A stretch of DNA of 64,000 bases from Terripilifer ovatus (lineage in GTDB: Bacteria > Pseudomonadota > Alphaproteobacteria > Rhizobiales > Beijerinckiaceae), in assembly GCA_029222685.1 (NCBI GenBank), contig JARHVB010000082.1, positions 63,748-127,747 on the forward strand, in the 5' to 3' direction. How positions within the stretch are numbered: the first letter of the stretch is position 1; every line of letters starts with the position of its first letter. Positions 16,120 through 24,675 of the stretch are shown here, piece after piece. Under the pieces are notes generated by a model, which saw only the letters and a program-made list of their open reading frames with translations, ran no database searches and was not told the DNA's origin. A program made the translations under genes and the position numbers.

Positions 16120-17873
16120 CAGTGCACGCGTCCATCCATGCCGATCTCGATCCGATCGAGGCGGAAATCATCCGCTTCGGCCTGCTCGCCATCCCCAAGC
16201 AGATTGAGGTCAACATCACGCGCACGGCCTACAGCCCGCTCGTTTACGAATACAAGGACTATGCGGTCGGCATCACCGACGCGGAGGGTCGCCTGGTTGC
16301 CGATTCGCAAGGCGGCATCCCGCTGTTCGTCGCCAATGCGCTCGGCGTCGCCGTGCGCGACGGCCTTAAGGTGCACGGCAAGGACGGCATCGCAGCTGGC
16401 GACGTGATCATCTCGAACCATGCCGGCACCCTGGGCCAGCATCTCAACAATGTTGTGATGTACACGCCGATCCATGCGCAGGGCGAGCTTGTCGGCTTCA
16501 TGGCCGTGCTTGTGCACTGGGTCGATATCGGCGGCATCACCATCGGTTCCTGCGCGCCGGTGGGAACATCGGAAATCTACCAGGAAGGCATCCAGTTCCG
16601 CAGCGTGAAGCTGATGGCGGCCGGCAGGCGCGTCGACGACATGTACCGGATGATCGAGTGCAATACGCGCTTTCCGGTGATGCTGATGGGCGATCTCGAA
16701 TCGCAGCTCGCCGGATGCCTGCTCGGGCGCGATCTCGCGACCGCCTTGTTCGAGAAATACGGCGTGCCGAAACTGCGCGCCGCCATCGAAGCGATGTGGA
16801 CACGCTCGGAGAAGATCGCGCGCGCCGCCGTTGCCGCCATGCCGGATGGCGAATATCGCGCATCGTCTTTCCTCGATAATGACGGGCTCGAGACGGACAA
16901 GAATGTGCCGATCGAGGTCATCGTGCGCGTCTGCGGCGAGGACATGACCGTCGACTTCTCCGGCATCGCCGACCAGTTGCGCGGCTCCATCAACTCGGGC
17001 CGCGAAGGCGGCGCCGTGACGGCAGCGCGCATCGCCTTCAAATATCTGGCGACGCCGCACGAGCCGGCCGATGAAGGCGCGTTCCGGCCGCTGCGCGTCG
17101 AAATCCCCGACGGCAAGTTTCTCAGCGCCAGCGCCGAAGCGCCGATGGCCATGTACAGCACGCCGCTGCCGACCGTCATCGATACGGTGATGCGGGCAAT
17201 GGTGCAGGCGGCGCCCGACCGGTTGGCGGCGGGGCATCATTCCAACTTCGGCATTCACTCCGTCGTCGGCAGCGACCGGCGCACGGGCGAACGCTTCTTC
17301 AATCTCACCTCGGGACAGGGCGGCTGGGGCGCGTCGAAGGGCTTCGATGGACCCGGCCCATACAAGACGATGAGCCACGGCGATACGTTCGACGTGCCCG
17401 TCGAGGTGCAGGAAGCACTCTATCCGATGCGCGTCGAGAGCTTCGGCCTGCGGCCGGATTCGGGCGGCGCCGGTGAGTTCCGCGGCGGTCTCGGCACGCA
17501 GAAAGAGTTGCTCATCCTCGACGACTGCGAGCTGCAATTGAACTTCGAGCGCACGCAATGCACGCCCTGGGGCGTTCTCGGCGGCAGCGACGGCGCGCCG
17601 CCCTCCGCCAATGTGGATGTCGGAGAGACGAAGGGACAGCGGATCCTGAAAGGCAATGTGGCGGTGAAGGCCGGCGACCGCCTGCATATGCGCATGTCGG
17701 GCGGCGGCGGCTTCGGCCCGGCGCGGCAGCGTGACGCCGCGACCGTGCTGCGCGACGTGAGGCAGGGATATGTCTCGAAGGAGGCCGCGCGCGCGCGCTA
17801 CGGCGTCGTCATCACCGATCAGGCGACGCTCGACGCGAGCGCCACAGATGCATTGCGGGGCACGATGACCTGA
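16116..17873 (+). CDS. hyuB: Hydantoinase/oxoprolinase subunit B, first copy
   Basis: 585 residues, typical HyuB length. Motifs are ARTAYSPLVYEYKDYAVGIT near the N-terminus, ISNHAGTLGQHLNNVVMYTP around 100, HWVDIGGITIGSCAP, and the C-terminal HMRMSGGGGFGPARQRD. In canonical HyuB the second motif reads FNDPYxGGTH; here it is ISNHAGTLGQHLN, so the acetone-carboxylase-alpha-like variant is closer. The start overlaps the hyuA stop by four bases (16116-16119), implying a stoichiometric complex with HyuA. Followed 51 bases later by an MFS carrier. Confidence 0.9.
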   Translation: MTVHASIHADLDPIEAEIIRFGLLAIPKQIEVNITRTAYSPLVYEYKDYAVGITDAEGRLVADSQGGIPLFVANALGVAVRDGLKVHGKDGIAAGDVIISNHAGTLGQHLNNVVMYTPIHAQGELVGFMAVLVHWVDIGGITIGSCAPVGTSEIYQEGIQFRSVKLMAAGRRVDDMYRMIECNTRFPVMLMGDLESQLAGCLLGRDLATALFEKYGVPKLRAAIEAMWTRSEKIARAAVAAMPDGEYRASSFLDNDGLETDKNVPIEVIVRVCGEDMTVDFSGIADQLRGSINSGREGGAVTAARIAFKYLATPHEPADEGAFRPLRVEIPDGKFLSASAEAPMAMYSTPLPTVIDTVMRAMVQAAPDRLAAGHHSNFGIHSVVGSDRRTGERFFNLTSGQGGWGASKGFDGPGPYKTMSHGDTFDVPVEVQEALYPMRVESFGLRPDSGGAGEFRGGLGTQKELLILDDCELQLNFERTQCTPWGVLGGSDGAPPSANVDVGETKGQRILKGNVAVKAGDRLHMRMSGGGGFGPARQRDAATVLRDVRQGYVSKEAARARYGVVITDQATLDASATDALRGTMT

Positions 17874-17924
17874 CGCCTGCAGGCGCGCCGCGAACAGGCA
17901 GCTTTAAAACGTGAAGGGGGGATC

Positions 17925-19307
17925 ATGGCCAATCTTGAAAGCACAACAGCGGCCCCGTCGGTCGCGGAGGTGGTGGCACGGCTTGAACGGCTGCCGCCGT
18001 CGCGCTGGCACGTGAGGATGCGCAGCATCATCGGCGTCGCCTGGTTCTTCGACGCCTTCGATGCGCTCGCCATCGCCTATGTGCTGCCGGTGCTGATCGG
18101 CATGTGGAAGCTTTCGCCGCTGGAGATCGGCTCACTGATCGCCGTCGGCTATGTCGGCCAGGCGATCGGCTCGCTGTTCTTCGGCTGGCTGGCCGAGCGC
18201 TGGGGCCGCGTGCCCTGCGCGCTGATCACCCTGGCGATCTTCACCGTGTTCAGCTTTCTCTGCGCCTTCGCCTGGAGCCTGCAGTCGCTGATGTGGCTGC
18301 GCTTCCTGCAGGGCATCGGGCTCGGCGGCGAGATTCCGATCCTCCATGCCTATGTCAACGAGTTCGCGAACTCCAAGCGCCGCGGCCGTTTCACGGTCAT
18401 CACGCAACTGCCGTTCCCGCTCGGCCTGTTTGCGGCGGCACTCATCGGCACCTGGACGGTGCCGCATTGGGGCTGGCAGTCGATGTTCATCATCGGCGCT
18501 CTGCCGGCCCTGCTCGCGCTGCCGCTGCGGCTGCTGCTGCCGGAATCGCCACGCTGGCTCGTCAACAACGGCAAGGCGCGGGAAGCCGGCAAGGTGCTCG
18601 ACGGCATCGAGGCGTCGATCACCGCCGAGGGCAAGACGTTGCCGCCGCTGACGACCGGCGCGAGCGTCATGCCGACCACGGCGCGGTTCGGCGATCTGCT
18701 CAGGGGCATCTATCTGCGACGCAGCCTGGTGATCTGGGCGATGTGGTTCTGCTGCTATCTCGTCGTCTACGGCCTCGCCGGCTGGTTGCCATCGATCTAC
18801 CGCACCGTCTATAAGCTCTCGGTGCAGGAGGCGCTGCAATATGGCCTCATCTCCAGTATCGCCGGTCTTCTCGGCTGCGTGATCGCCGCCTGGCTGATCG
18901 ACATCATCGGCCGCAGGCTTCTCATCGCCGCCTGCATGGTGCTCGGCGGCCTGCCGATGCTGGCGCTGTACTGGGCGTCGGCGCTCAGCGCATGGGAAGT
19001 GCTGGTTCTGGTGTGCATCAGCTTCGCCCTGACCAACGCCGTCGCTCTTTGTCTCGGCATCTACACGGCAGAAAACTATCCGACCTCGCTGCGGGCGTTC
19101 GGCTCCGGCGTCGGCAGCATGTGGGTGCGGATCGCCTCGATCCTCGGGCCGTATCTGGTCGGCTTCACCTTGCCGCTGGCCGGGGTCGGAACGGTGTTCG
19201 TGCTGTTCGGCGCGGTCTCGATCATCGGCGGGCTCATCTGCCTGATGTTCGCGATCGAAACCCGTGGCCGCGTGCTCGAAGAACTGTCGCCGCCCCTCAC
19301 ACCTTAA
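17925..19307 (+). CDS. Major facilitator superfamily transporter, organic-acid/aromatic-acid type
   Basis: 460 residues with twelve predicted membrane helices. The MFS loop 2-3 motif GWLAERWGRVPC (GxxxDxxGRR type) is near residues 85-96, its repeat after helix 8 is AWLIDIIGRR, and LPESPRWLVNNGKA follows helix 6. The pattern fits sugar-porter or AAHS-like proton symporters. Position directly after hyuA-hyuB and before an FAH-family hydrolase suggests it imports the substrate of that pathway. Good ribosome site GGGGGGATC upstream of ATG. Confidence 0.87.
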   Translation: MANLESTTAAPSVAEVVARLERLPPSRWHVRMRSIIGVAWFFDAFDALAIAYVLPVLIGMWKLSPLEIGSLIAVGYVGQAIGSLFFGWLAERWGRVPCALITLAIFTVFSFLCAFAWSLQSLMWLRFLQGIGLGGEIPILHAYVNEFANSKRRGRFTVITQLPFPLGLFAAALIGTWTVPHWGWQSMFIIGALPALLALPLRLLLPESPRWLVNNGKAREAGKVLDGIEASITAEGKTLPPLTTGASVMPTTARFGDLLRGIYLRRSLVIWAMWFCCYLVVYGLAGWLPSIYRTVYKLSVQEALQYGLISSIAGLLGCVIAAWLIDIIGRRLLIAACMVLGGLPMLALYWASALSAWEVLVLVCISFALTNAVALCLGIYTAENYPTSLRAFGSGVGSMWVRIASILGPYLVGFTLPLAGVGTVFVLFGAVSIIGGLICLMFAIETRGRVLEELSPPLTP

Positions 19308-19366
19308 AAGTCTTCCCAGCACGGCTTCTCCGTGCTTTTGTCTCCGCCTACGCCGAGGGAGTTCCC

Positions 19367-20320
19367 ATGCGCTACGTAACGATTTCAAACAAAGGCCAGG
19401 CCGCAGCGGCGGTGATGATCGGCGACGACGTTCTCGACCTGAAGGCGAGTGCTGTCTTGCTTCCCGAGGCGGGTGCTGTGGCAGGCTCTGTGCGCGACAT
19501 CCTGGCCGGCGGCGACGCGGCGCTGTCTTCCATCAGGAAGATCGTCGACAAGGTCGCCGCCAGCGGCAACCTGCAGGAAGATCTTAAATCGGGCGGCGCA
19601 CTCATGCCGCTCAAGCAGGCGAAACTGATGGCGCCCATCCCGCAGCCGACGCTCATCCTCTCCTGCGGCATGAACTACCATGAACATCTGCGCGAGATGA
19701 ACACGCCGGTGCCGAAAACGCCGACCGCCTTCACCAAGAACGCGGCCTCGGTGATCGCCTCGGGCGAAGCGATCATCCTGCCAAAGGCGGCGCCGGACAT
19801 GGTGGACTGGGAGGGCGAATTCAGTGTCGTCATCGGCAAGCCGTGCTTCAGCGTGAAGGCAGCGGATGCGCTGAACTACGTCGCCGGCTATACGATCATC
19901 AACGACGTGTCCGCGCGCGACTGGGTGGCGCCCATCTTCAAGGCCGAAGGCACGATGCCCTCGATCCTGGCGTGGGAGCATAATATTCTGGGCAAGCAGT
20001 TCCCGACCTTCTGCCCCATGGGCCCGGTGATCGTCACCGCGGATGAAATCGGCGATGTGTCCGACCTGCACCTGGAAGCGCGCCTCAACGGCAAGGTGAT
20101 GCAGTCGACATCAACATCGGACCTCGTGTTCGATGTGCCGAAGGTGATCGAGTATTTTTCGCAGTTCTACAGGTTGATGCCGGGGGACATCATCACCACC
20201 GGCTCTCCATCGGGCGTCGGCTACGGCCGCAACCCGAAGATTTTCATGAAGGCCGGCGACGTGATCGAAGTCGAGGTCGAGCGCATCGGCATTCTCAGCA
20301 ATCCGATCGCAATCGATTAG
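19367..20320 (+). CDS. Fumarylacetoacetate hydrolase family protein, second copy
   Basis: 317 residues from ATG 19367, chosen for GAGGGAG upstream; a longer in-frame opening back to 18992 overlaps the MFS gene and is not used. FAH fold motifs: CGMNYHEHLREMNTPVPKTP, the metal site DWEGEFSVVIGK, FSARDW-like NDVSARDW, and the C-terminal GDIITTGSPSGVGYGRNPK. Predicted to hydrolyse or isomerise a 2-oxo-dicarboxylate or acylpyruvate. It is the last gene of the hyuAB-MFS run and is followed by a strong hairpin. It is only distantly similar to the FAH protein at 5685-6581. Confidence 0.86.
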   Translation: MRYVTISNKGQAAAAVMIGDDVLDLKASAVLLPEAGAVAGSVRDILAGGDAALSSIRKIVDKVAASGNLQEDLKSGGALMPLKQAKLMAPIPQPTLILSCGMNYHEHLREMNTPVPKTPTAFTKNAASVIASGEAIILPKAAPDMVDWEGEFSVVIGKPCFSVKAADALNYVAGYTIINDVSARDWVAPIFKAEGTMPSILAWEHNILGKQFPTFCPMGPVIVTADEIGDVSDLHLEARLNGKVMQSTSTSDLVFDVPKVIEYFSQFYRLMPGDIITTGSPSGVGYGRNPKIFMKAGDVIEVEVERIGILSNPIAID

Positions 20321-20325
20321 ACCTG

Positions 20326-20357
20326 CATACCGCCGGCAGACTGCTGCCGGCGGTATG
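20326..20357. terminator. Perfect 14-bp hairpin between convergent genes
   Basis: CATACCGCCGGCAG, a four-base ACTG loop, then CTGCCGGCGGTATG. It lies in the 51-base gap between the FAH gene (plus strand) and the convergent glutathione transferase gene (minus strand). The stem is perfect and GC-rich; no long T run follows on either side, so it may work as a bidirectional terminator or mRNA-stabilising structure. Confidence 0.7.
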
Positions 20358-20371
20358 GGCCAGTACTCCTG

Positions 20372-21235
20372 TCACCCGGCAGCCTTGCCTACCTTGTCGA
20401 AGTCGCTGGCATCGTGACGTTCGGGCAACTGCTCCGACGGATCGCCCATGACGCGGTTGACCATGCGGCCGCGCTTGACCGCCGGGCGGGCGGCGATCGC
20501 ATCGGTCCAGCGCAGCAGGTTCTTGTACTCCTGCACCTGCAGGAATTCGGCGGCGCCATACTGATTGTTCCGCGTCATGCCGCCGTACCAGGGCCAGATC
20601 GCGATGTCGGCGATCGTATAGTCCTTGCCGGCAATATATTCGCTCTCGGCCAAGCGTCTGTCGAGCACATCGAGCTGCCGCTTTACCTCCATGGCGAAAC
20701 GATCGATGGCATATTCGATCTTGGTCGGCGCATAGGCGTAGAAGTGACCCAGCCCGCCGCCGAGATAGGGTGTGGCGCCCATCTGCCAGAACAGCCATGA
20801 AAAACATTCGGCCCGCGCGGCGCGCTCGGTCGGCAGCAGGGCGCCGAACTTTTCCGCCAGATAGGTCAGGATCGAGCCGGATTCGAAGACACGGATCGGC
20901 ACCGGACCGGATCGGTCCATCAGGGCTGGAATTTTCGAGTTCGGATTGACGCTCACGAAGCCGCTGCCGAACTGGTCGCCGTCGCCGATCTTGATCAGCC
21001 AGGCGTCGTATTCGGCGCCGCTATGGCCGAGCGCCAGGAGTTCCTCCAGCATGATGGTGACCTTGACGCCGTTGGGCGTGGCCAGCGAGTAGAGCTGAAG
21101 CGGATGTTTGCCGACCGGCAGGTCCTTGTCATGGGTCGGGCCGGCGATCGGCCGGTTGATATTGGCGAAGCGACCGCCATTCTCCTTGTTCCAGGTCCAG
21201 ACTTTCGGCGGCTGGTAATCCGAGACGTCCGTCAT
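20372..21235 (-). CDS. yghU: Glutathione S-transferase, YghU-like (nu class)
   Basis: 287 residues with the YghU/YfcG-type layout: a 40-residue N-terminal extension (YQPPKVWTWNKENGGRFANI), a thioredoxin domain with LYSLATPNGVKVTIMLEELL, the cis-Pro segment NPNSKIPALMD near residues 97-107, FESGSILTYLAEKFG, and an all-helical C-terminal domain with YTIADIAIWPW. These enzymes bind two glutathiones and reduce organic peroxides or disulfides rather than conjugating substrates. Convergent with the FAH gene. It may protect against peroxide or quinone by-products of the oxygenases nearby; that link is inference. Confidence 0.88.
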   Translation of the reverse strand: MTDVSDYQPPKVWTWNKENGGRFANINRPIAGPTHDKDLPVGKHPLQLYSLATPNGVKVTIMLEELLALGHSGAEYDAWLIKIGDGDQFGSGFVSVNPNSKIPALMDRSGPVPIRVFESGSILTYLAEKFGALLPTERAARAECFSWLFWQMGATPYLGGGLGHFYAYAPTKIEYAIDRFAMEVKRQLDVLDRRLAESEYIAGKDYTIADIAIWPWYGGMTRNNQYGAAEFLQVQEYKNLLRWTDAIAARPAVKRGRMVNRVMGDPSEQLPERHDASDFDKVGKAAG

Positions 21236-21277
21236 TTTCTTGATGCTCCAACGATGCAGGCGGCGGGCGGATGCCTC

Positions 21278-21306
21278 AGCCTGGACACATGTATGTGGCC
21301 CAGGCT
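21278..21306. other. Interrupted hairpin between two glutathione transferase genes
   Basis: Outer arms AGCCTGG (21278-21284) and CCAGGCT (21300-21306) enclose inner arms CACAT (21286-21290) and ATGTG (21293-21297) with a GT loop. It lies 43 bases upstream of the YghU-like gene and 64 bases after the other transferase gene, on their common strand. It could terminate the upstream transcript or structure the leader of the downstream one. Confidence 0.4.
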
Positions 21307-21369
21307 TTCAATCAACCTGTGCCTTGAATCAAGCCCATGTCTTAAACGGCTGACTTGAAGAATAAATTT

Positions 21370-22062
21370 CTATTTCGCGCCGACTTCGGCGGGCTCGATG
21401 AACCGTGACAGCCATTTCTGCCGCTTCTTCAAGGCGTCGCGGTACAGAGCCTCGAATTCCGCCGGCGGAAACGAATGCGTCGACGGGCGCGCGACCAGGG
21501 CCTCGCCCCATGCCTTCAGACGCGGGAATTTCTCGATATGTCCGAGCTTGCTGATCCGGTCGAGGAAAAAATAGCGCTGCAGAAACGGCGCATAGGCGGC
21601 ATCGACGAGCGAATAGGCGGCGCCGTTGAAGAAGGGACCGGCTCCCTGCTTCGCCAGCGCCTTTTCGAGACGTTCGAACGGCTCGGGAATGCGCTCGGCC
21701 GCCTTGTTATAGGCATCGAGCGTGTCGGCGTAGGCGACCGCCGTCACCGTATTGGCGAAGGTCGGCAGATAGTCCGTCCAGGCCCGGTTCACCGCGCGCG
21801 CCTCGGCATCCTCCGGATGCAGCCGCGGCGCAATCGTTTCGTCGAGATATTCGGCGATGGCGTTCGACTCGAACAGGGAGACCCGGTCCTCGACGCGCAG
21901 GACGGGAACCTTCCGATGGGGCGAGATGGCGAGGAACCAGTCCGGGCGGTTGTCGGGCTCGATGTGGGTGAAGTCGAAGGCGACCTTCTTCTCGCGCAGG
22001 ACAATGGCGGCGCGCTGCACCCACGGGCAGGTTTTGAAACTGACCAGCAGATATTTTGTCAT
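21370..22062 (-). CDS. Glutathione S-transferase family protein (omega/tau-like, CPW motif)
   Basis: 230 residues from ATG 22062, preceded by AAGGGG; the longer reading to 22143 has no ribosome site. The thioredoxin domain begins YLLVSFKTCPWVQRAAIVLR, with a CPW active-site motif at residues 13-15 (omega/lambda-like cysteine class). HRKVPVLRVEDRVSLFESN and AIAEYLDE follow, then a helical C-domain. Members reduce glutathionyl conjugates, dehalogenate or isomerise pathway intermediates. Zeta-type maleylpyruvate isomerase, missing from the gentisate operon, also has this fold, but the motif here is not zeta-like (SSxxC), so that role is not claimed. Confidence 0.83.
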   Translation of the reverse strand: MTKYLLVSFKTCPWVQRAAIVLREKKVAFDFTHIEPDNRPDWFLAISPHRKVPVLRVEDRVSLFESNAIAEYLDETIAPRLHPEDAEARAVNRAWTDYLPTFANTVTAVAYADTLDAYNKAAERIPEPFERLEKALAKQGAGPFFNGAAYSLVDAAYAPFLQRYFFLDRISKLGHIEKFPRLKAWGEALVARPSTHSFPPAEFEALYRDALKKRQKWLSRFIEPAEVGAK

Positions 22063-22391
22063 GATGACATCCCCTTGCATGGGTTCCAAACGGTCGAGCT
22101 TACAAATAAGGCTCCTCAGGCCAAGCTTATCGCCGCGGGCCATGGATGCAACGTGATTGTTCGGGAAAGACGCCGCGCGAGGGCTGCGACGTCGATCACT
22201 GTTGCGTTATCTGCAGCCCGGTTGTGAACAACCTGGGTCTTCCCGCTGCTTGACATTTATCATCGACTTGTCGCGCCATATCCGAAATTGAATTTCGCTT
22301 GCCTCACCTTTGGTTCGAGCGAATAATTCGAATATAGCCAAATCGACACGCGGCTATTGGAGGCTCTGCAATCCGCCGGCGAATCCCAAAT
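22063..22391. promoter_or_regulatory. Divergent intergenic region with A/T-rich dyads, upstream of a LysR gene
   Basis: 329 bases without a gene, locally richer in A+T than the surroundings. It contains TTGACA near 22251, and the dyads CGAAATT-G-AATTTCG (22283-22297) and CGAAT-A-ATTCG (22320-22330), the latter running into ATTCGAAT (22326-22333). The location between a minus-strand transferase and a plus-strand LysR gene suits autoregulation by the LysR protein. Confidence 0.45.
22359..22373 (+). promoter_or_regulatory. Ribosome site GGAGG placed for a non-canonical ATC start of the LysR gene
   Basis: GGAGG at 22359-22363 is followed after exactly seven bases by ATC at 22371, in frame with the LysR gene. 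The first ATG (22392) is 28 bases away from this site. The frame is open back to a TAG at 22335, with no ATG, GTG or TTG between. Confidence 0.45.
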
Positions 22392-23279
22392 ATGCAAGCG
22401 TTGCTGGCATTCGAAGCGACAGCTCGATACGAAAGTATCAAGCGGGCTTCCAACGAGCTGGCGCTTACGGAGAGCGCGATTTCGCGACAGATCTCGATGC
22501 TTGAGAAAACGCTTGGCGTGAACCTCTTTCATCGCGTGAAGAAACGCCTCTCATTGACGCGCGCGGGACGGTCTTACGCGGCCAATATTCTCAAGATTCT
22601 CGAACAGCTCGACCGCGACACTCTGAAGGTCATGTCGTTGGAAGGCGTGGGCGGCAATCTTGAGATTGCGTCGCTGCCTACCGTTGGCGCATCATGGCTT
22701 ATTCCACGCCTGACCGGCTTTTATGAGCAGCACCCTGATATCACCATCAACGTGAGCGCCAGAACCAATAGATTCCTTTTCGATGGCACGGATATGGATG
22801 GAGCGCTGAGCTTCGGCGAAGCCAATTGGGCAGGCGCCGTTTCAGAATTTCTGTTCGAGGAGGAGTTGGTGCCCGTTGTCAGTCCTACGCTACTGACCGC
22901 GAGCACAAAAAAACAGCCGGAGCAGCTCATAAGACAGAGAATGCTGCATTTGAAGACACGTCCGGCCGCCTGGCAGTTATGGTGCGAGGCAAACGGGCTG
23001 TCTGATTTGAACTTTATGAGCGGACCAAGATTCGAAATTCAGTCGATGCTCATCAGCGCCGCATGTGCAGGGCAAGGTGTTGCGCTGCTCCCGGAGTTCC
23101 TGATCGAATCCGAGCTGGAAACAGGTCTGCTGAAGATTCTGACCAAAAGTTCGATCCGGAGTGAGGGAGCCTATTACTTTTCCTATCCGGAAGCGCGCGC
23201 CAATGAGCCGCTTCTTGCTGTCTTTCGCGTCTGGCTGCAGAGCCAGGCCATTCAATTCCGGGATGCGAAGAAAAAATAG
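22392..23279 (+). CDS. LysR family transcriptional regulator, GcvA-like, possibly initiated upstream at ATC
   Basis: 295 residues from the first ATG. The helix-turn-helix reads AFEATARYESIKRASNELAL then TESAISRQISMLEKTLGVN (residues 6-44), and the effector domain has the GcvA-like pattern LEIASLPTVGASWLIPRL. GcvA-type proteins usually begin with RRLPSLNAL before AFE; here IRRRIPNMQALLAFE can be read if translation begins at ATC 22371 behind a perfect GGAGG. Base composition of the gene is less GC-rich than its neighbours. It is convergent with the flavin monooxygenase at 23293 (13-base gap). It may control that gene and the operon starting at 31111, which share a T-N11-A dyad. Confidence 0.85.
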   Translation: MQALLAFEATARYESIKRASNELALTESAISRQISMLEKTLGVNLFHRVKKRLSLTRAGRSYAANILKILEQLDRDTLKVMSLEGVGGNLEIASLPTVGASWLIPRLTGFYEQHPDITINVSARTNRFLFDGTDMDGALSFGEANWAGAVSEFLFEEELVPVVSPTLLTASTKKQPEQLIRQRMLHLKTRPAAWQLWCEANGLSDLNFMSGPRFEIQSMLISAACAGQGVALLPEFLIESELETGLLKILTKSSIRSEGAYYFSYPEARANEPLLAVFRVWLQSQAIQFRDAKKK

Positions 23280-23292
23280 CGGCACCCAACGA

Positions 23293-24492
23293 TTATAGCG
23301 CCGCCGCCTTCTCCAGCGAATCGAACATTGCAATGCGTCGCAGAAAAGCCCGCGTATTCTCGCGAGACGCCAAGGCCGTGCTGATCTCGTCCTTGAAAGC
23401 CTGGCGATCTTCAGGGGTCTTGGCTTCAAGATTGCGCTTGTTGCGGATGGTTCCGCTTTGAATCGCATCGAGCGTCACGGTCCTTCGCTGACGATCGTAC
23501 GTGTCCAGGCTTGACGGCGCAGCCGTGCCGTTGATCACCGGCCCCAGCAGCGTCGTCAGGTTGATCGCGTCATGAACCCCGCCGTTCATGCCCATTCCGC
23601 CCAGCGGATTGTTGATGTGTGCCGCATCTCCCGCCAGGAACGTGCGGCCCTGCCGGAAGCTGTCTGCGACACGTTGATGGACGCGATAGAGAGTGGTGTG
23701 AAATATGGGCGCCGTCCTGGCAGTGGGAAGTATGCTGGTCAGCATCTCCCGTGCAAAGGCATCACTTGTGACGGTTGCATCCGGCACCTCCGGCGGAACG
23801 GGAATCATGATGCGCCAGGCATCCAGTATTCGCAGATAGAAATGCCAGCGCGCCGGATCGGCCCAGTAGCTTACCGCGGTGACATTCGGATGCTCAGCGG
23901 CAACGTCTGCCGGCGTCGTAATGACCAGAAATCTTTCGCTCCAGGTGAACCCTTCGAAGGGTATGTTCTGGGCGCGCCGCACAATGCTGTTGGCGCCGTC
24001 CGCGCCGATGAGCCACCTGCAGCGCAGGCGTTCGTCATGGTCGCCGACACGAACCTGGAGGACGACCTCGTCCTCATCCTGAGACAGGCCTGTCAGCTCA
24101 TGCCCGAAGCGGATATCGTACAGCGGATTCGAGGAGAGCATTTCATGAATAATGCGGGTCAGCTTGAATTGCTCGGCTTGAAGCCGATAGGGATGAGCCG
24201 TCAAATCCGCGATATCGCCAAAGTTGAATGTGCCCAGTTCTCCATCAATCGTCGAGGAATATTGCACTTCGGGCGCTTTCAAGCCTTGGGCAATCAGTTT
24301 CTCGGCAAAACCGAGATCATCCAGCATATCGAGGGTCGGCGGATGAAACGTCGAGGCGCGAGACTCCCGGCTCAGTTCGTTTCCGACTTCCAGAATAACA
24401 ACTGGAATGTTTTGTCGTATGAGATTTGCCGCCGCCACCATACCGACCGGTCCCGCGCCGGCGATTATCACGGGGAGAATCCTATCGGCCAC
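23293..24492 (-). CDS. FAD-dependent monooxygenase, p-hydroxybenzoate-hydroxylase superfamily
   Basis: 399 residues, short form of class A flavin monooxygenases. FAD fingerprint GAGPVG near residues 11-16, DG motif WLIGADGANSIVRRA near 160-174, GD motif FLAGDAAHINNPLGGMGMNG near 287-306. The N-terminal FAD strand is followed by SRESRASTFHPPTLDML, typical of resorcinol/salicylate-like and PHBH-like hydroxylases. It lies alone on its strand between the LysR gene and an ABC operon, with a CTTGA-N7-TCAAG dyad 89 bases upstream of its start that recurs upstream of the 31111 operon. Substrate unknown. Confidence 0.88.
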   Translation of the reverse strand: MADRILPVIIAGAGPVGMVAAANLIRQNIPVVILEVGNELSRESRASTFHPPTLDMLDDLGFAEKLIAQGLKAPEVQYSSTIDGELGTFNFGDIADLTAHPYRLQAEQFKLTRIIHEMLSSNPLYDIRFGHELTGLSQDEDEVVLQVRVGDHDERLRCRWLIGADGANSIVRRAQNIPFEGFTWSERFLVITTPADVAAEHPNVTAVSYWADPARWHFYLRILDAWRIMIPVPPEVPDATVTSDAFAREMLTSILPTARTAPIFHTTLYRVHQRVADSFRQGRTFLAGDAAHINNPLGGMGMNGGVHDAINLTTLLGPVINGTAAPSSLDTYDRQRRTVTLDAIQSGTIRNKRNLEAKTPEDRQAFKDEISTALASRENTRAFLRRIAMFDSLEKAAAL

Positions 24493-24580
24493 CGTCAGTC
24501 TCCGCCTAAATTACTGCTCTGTTCCAAGCACAGGTACGGCCATTGCCGGCGCGTTATCAATTGATGATTATTGAACACAA

Positions 24581-24597
24581 CTTGAATTCTTCTCAAG
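24581..24597. promoter_or_regulatory. CTTGA-N7-TCAAG dyad upstream of the flavin monooxygenase (LysR-type box)
   Basis: CTTGA-ATTCTTC-TCAAG, a perfect five-base dyad that fits T-N11-A. The same dyad with a different spacer stands at 31334-31350. Nearby, ATCAATTGAT (24556-24565) is a second perfect palindrome. The intergenic stretch 24493-24675 otherwise shows nothing recognisable. Confidence 0.5.
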
Positions 24598-24675
24598 AAT
24601 TGGCCGCGCGATGATCGAGCCGATACTCGCCCCTCGGAGATGATCAAAGACGTTCGGCCAGGGCTCTCACCTCAA

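Noticed and set aside
15963-17687. 574-codon open frame on the minus strand across hyuB
   Set aside because: It lies antisense to a well-supported HyuB gene and reads as His/Asp/Arg-rich sequence without family likeness; such shadows are common in high-GC coding DNA.
21370-22062. Glutathione transferase as the missing maleylpyruvate isomerase of the gentisate route
   Set aside because: The active site is TCPWVQR, an omega/tau-like motif, not the SSxxCxRVR motif of zeta-type isomerases; distance from the operon is also large.
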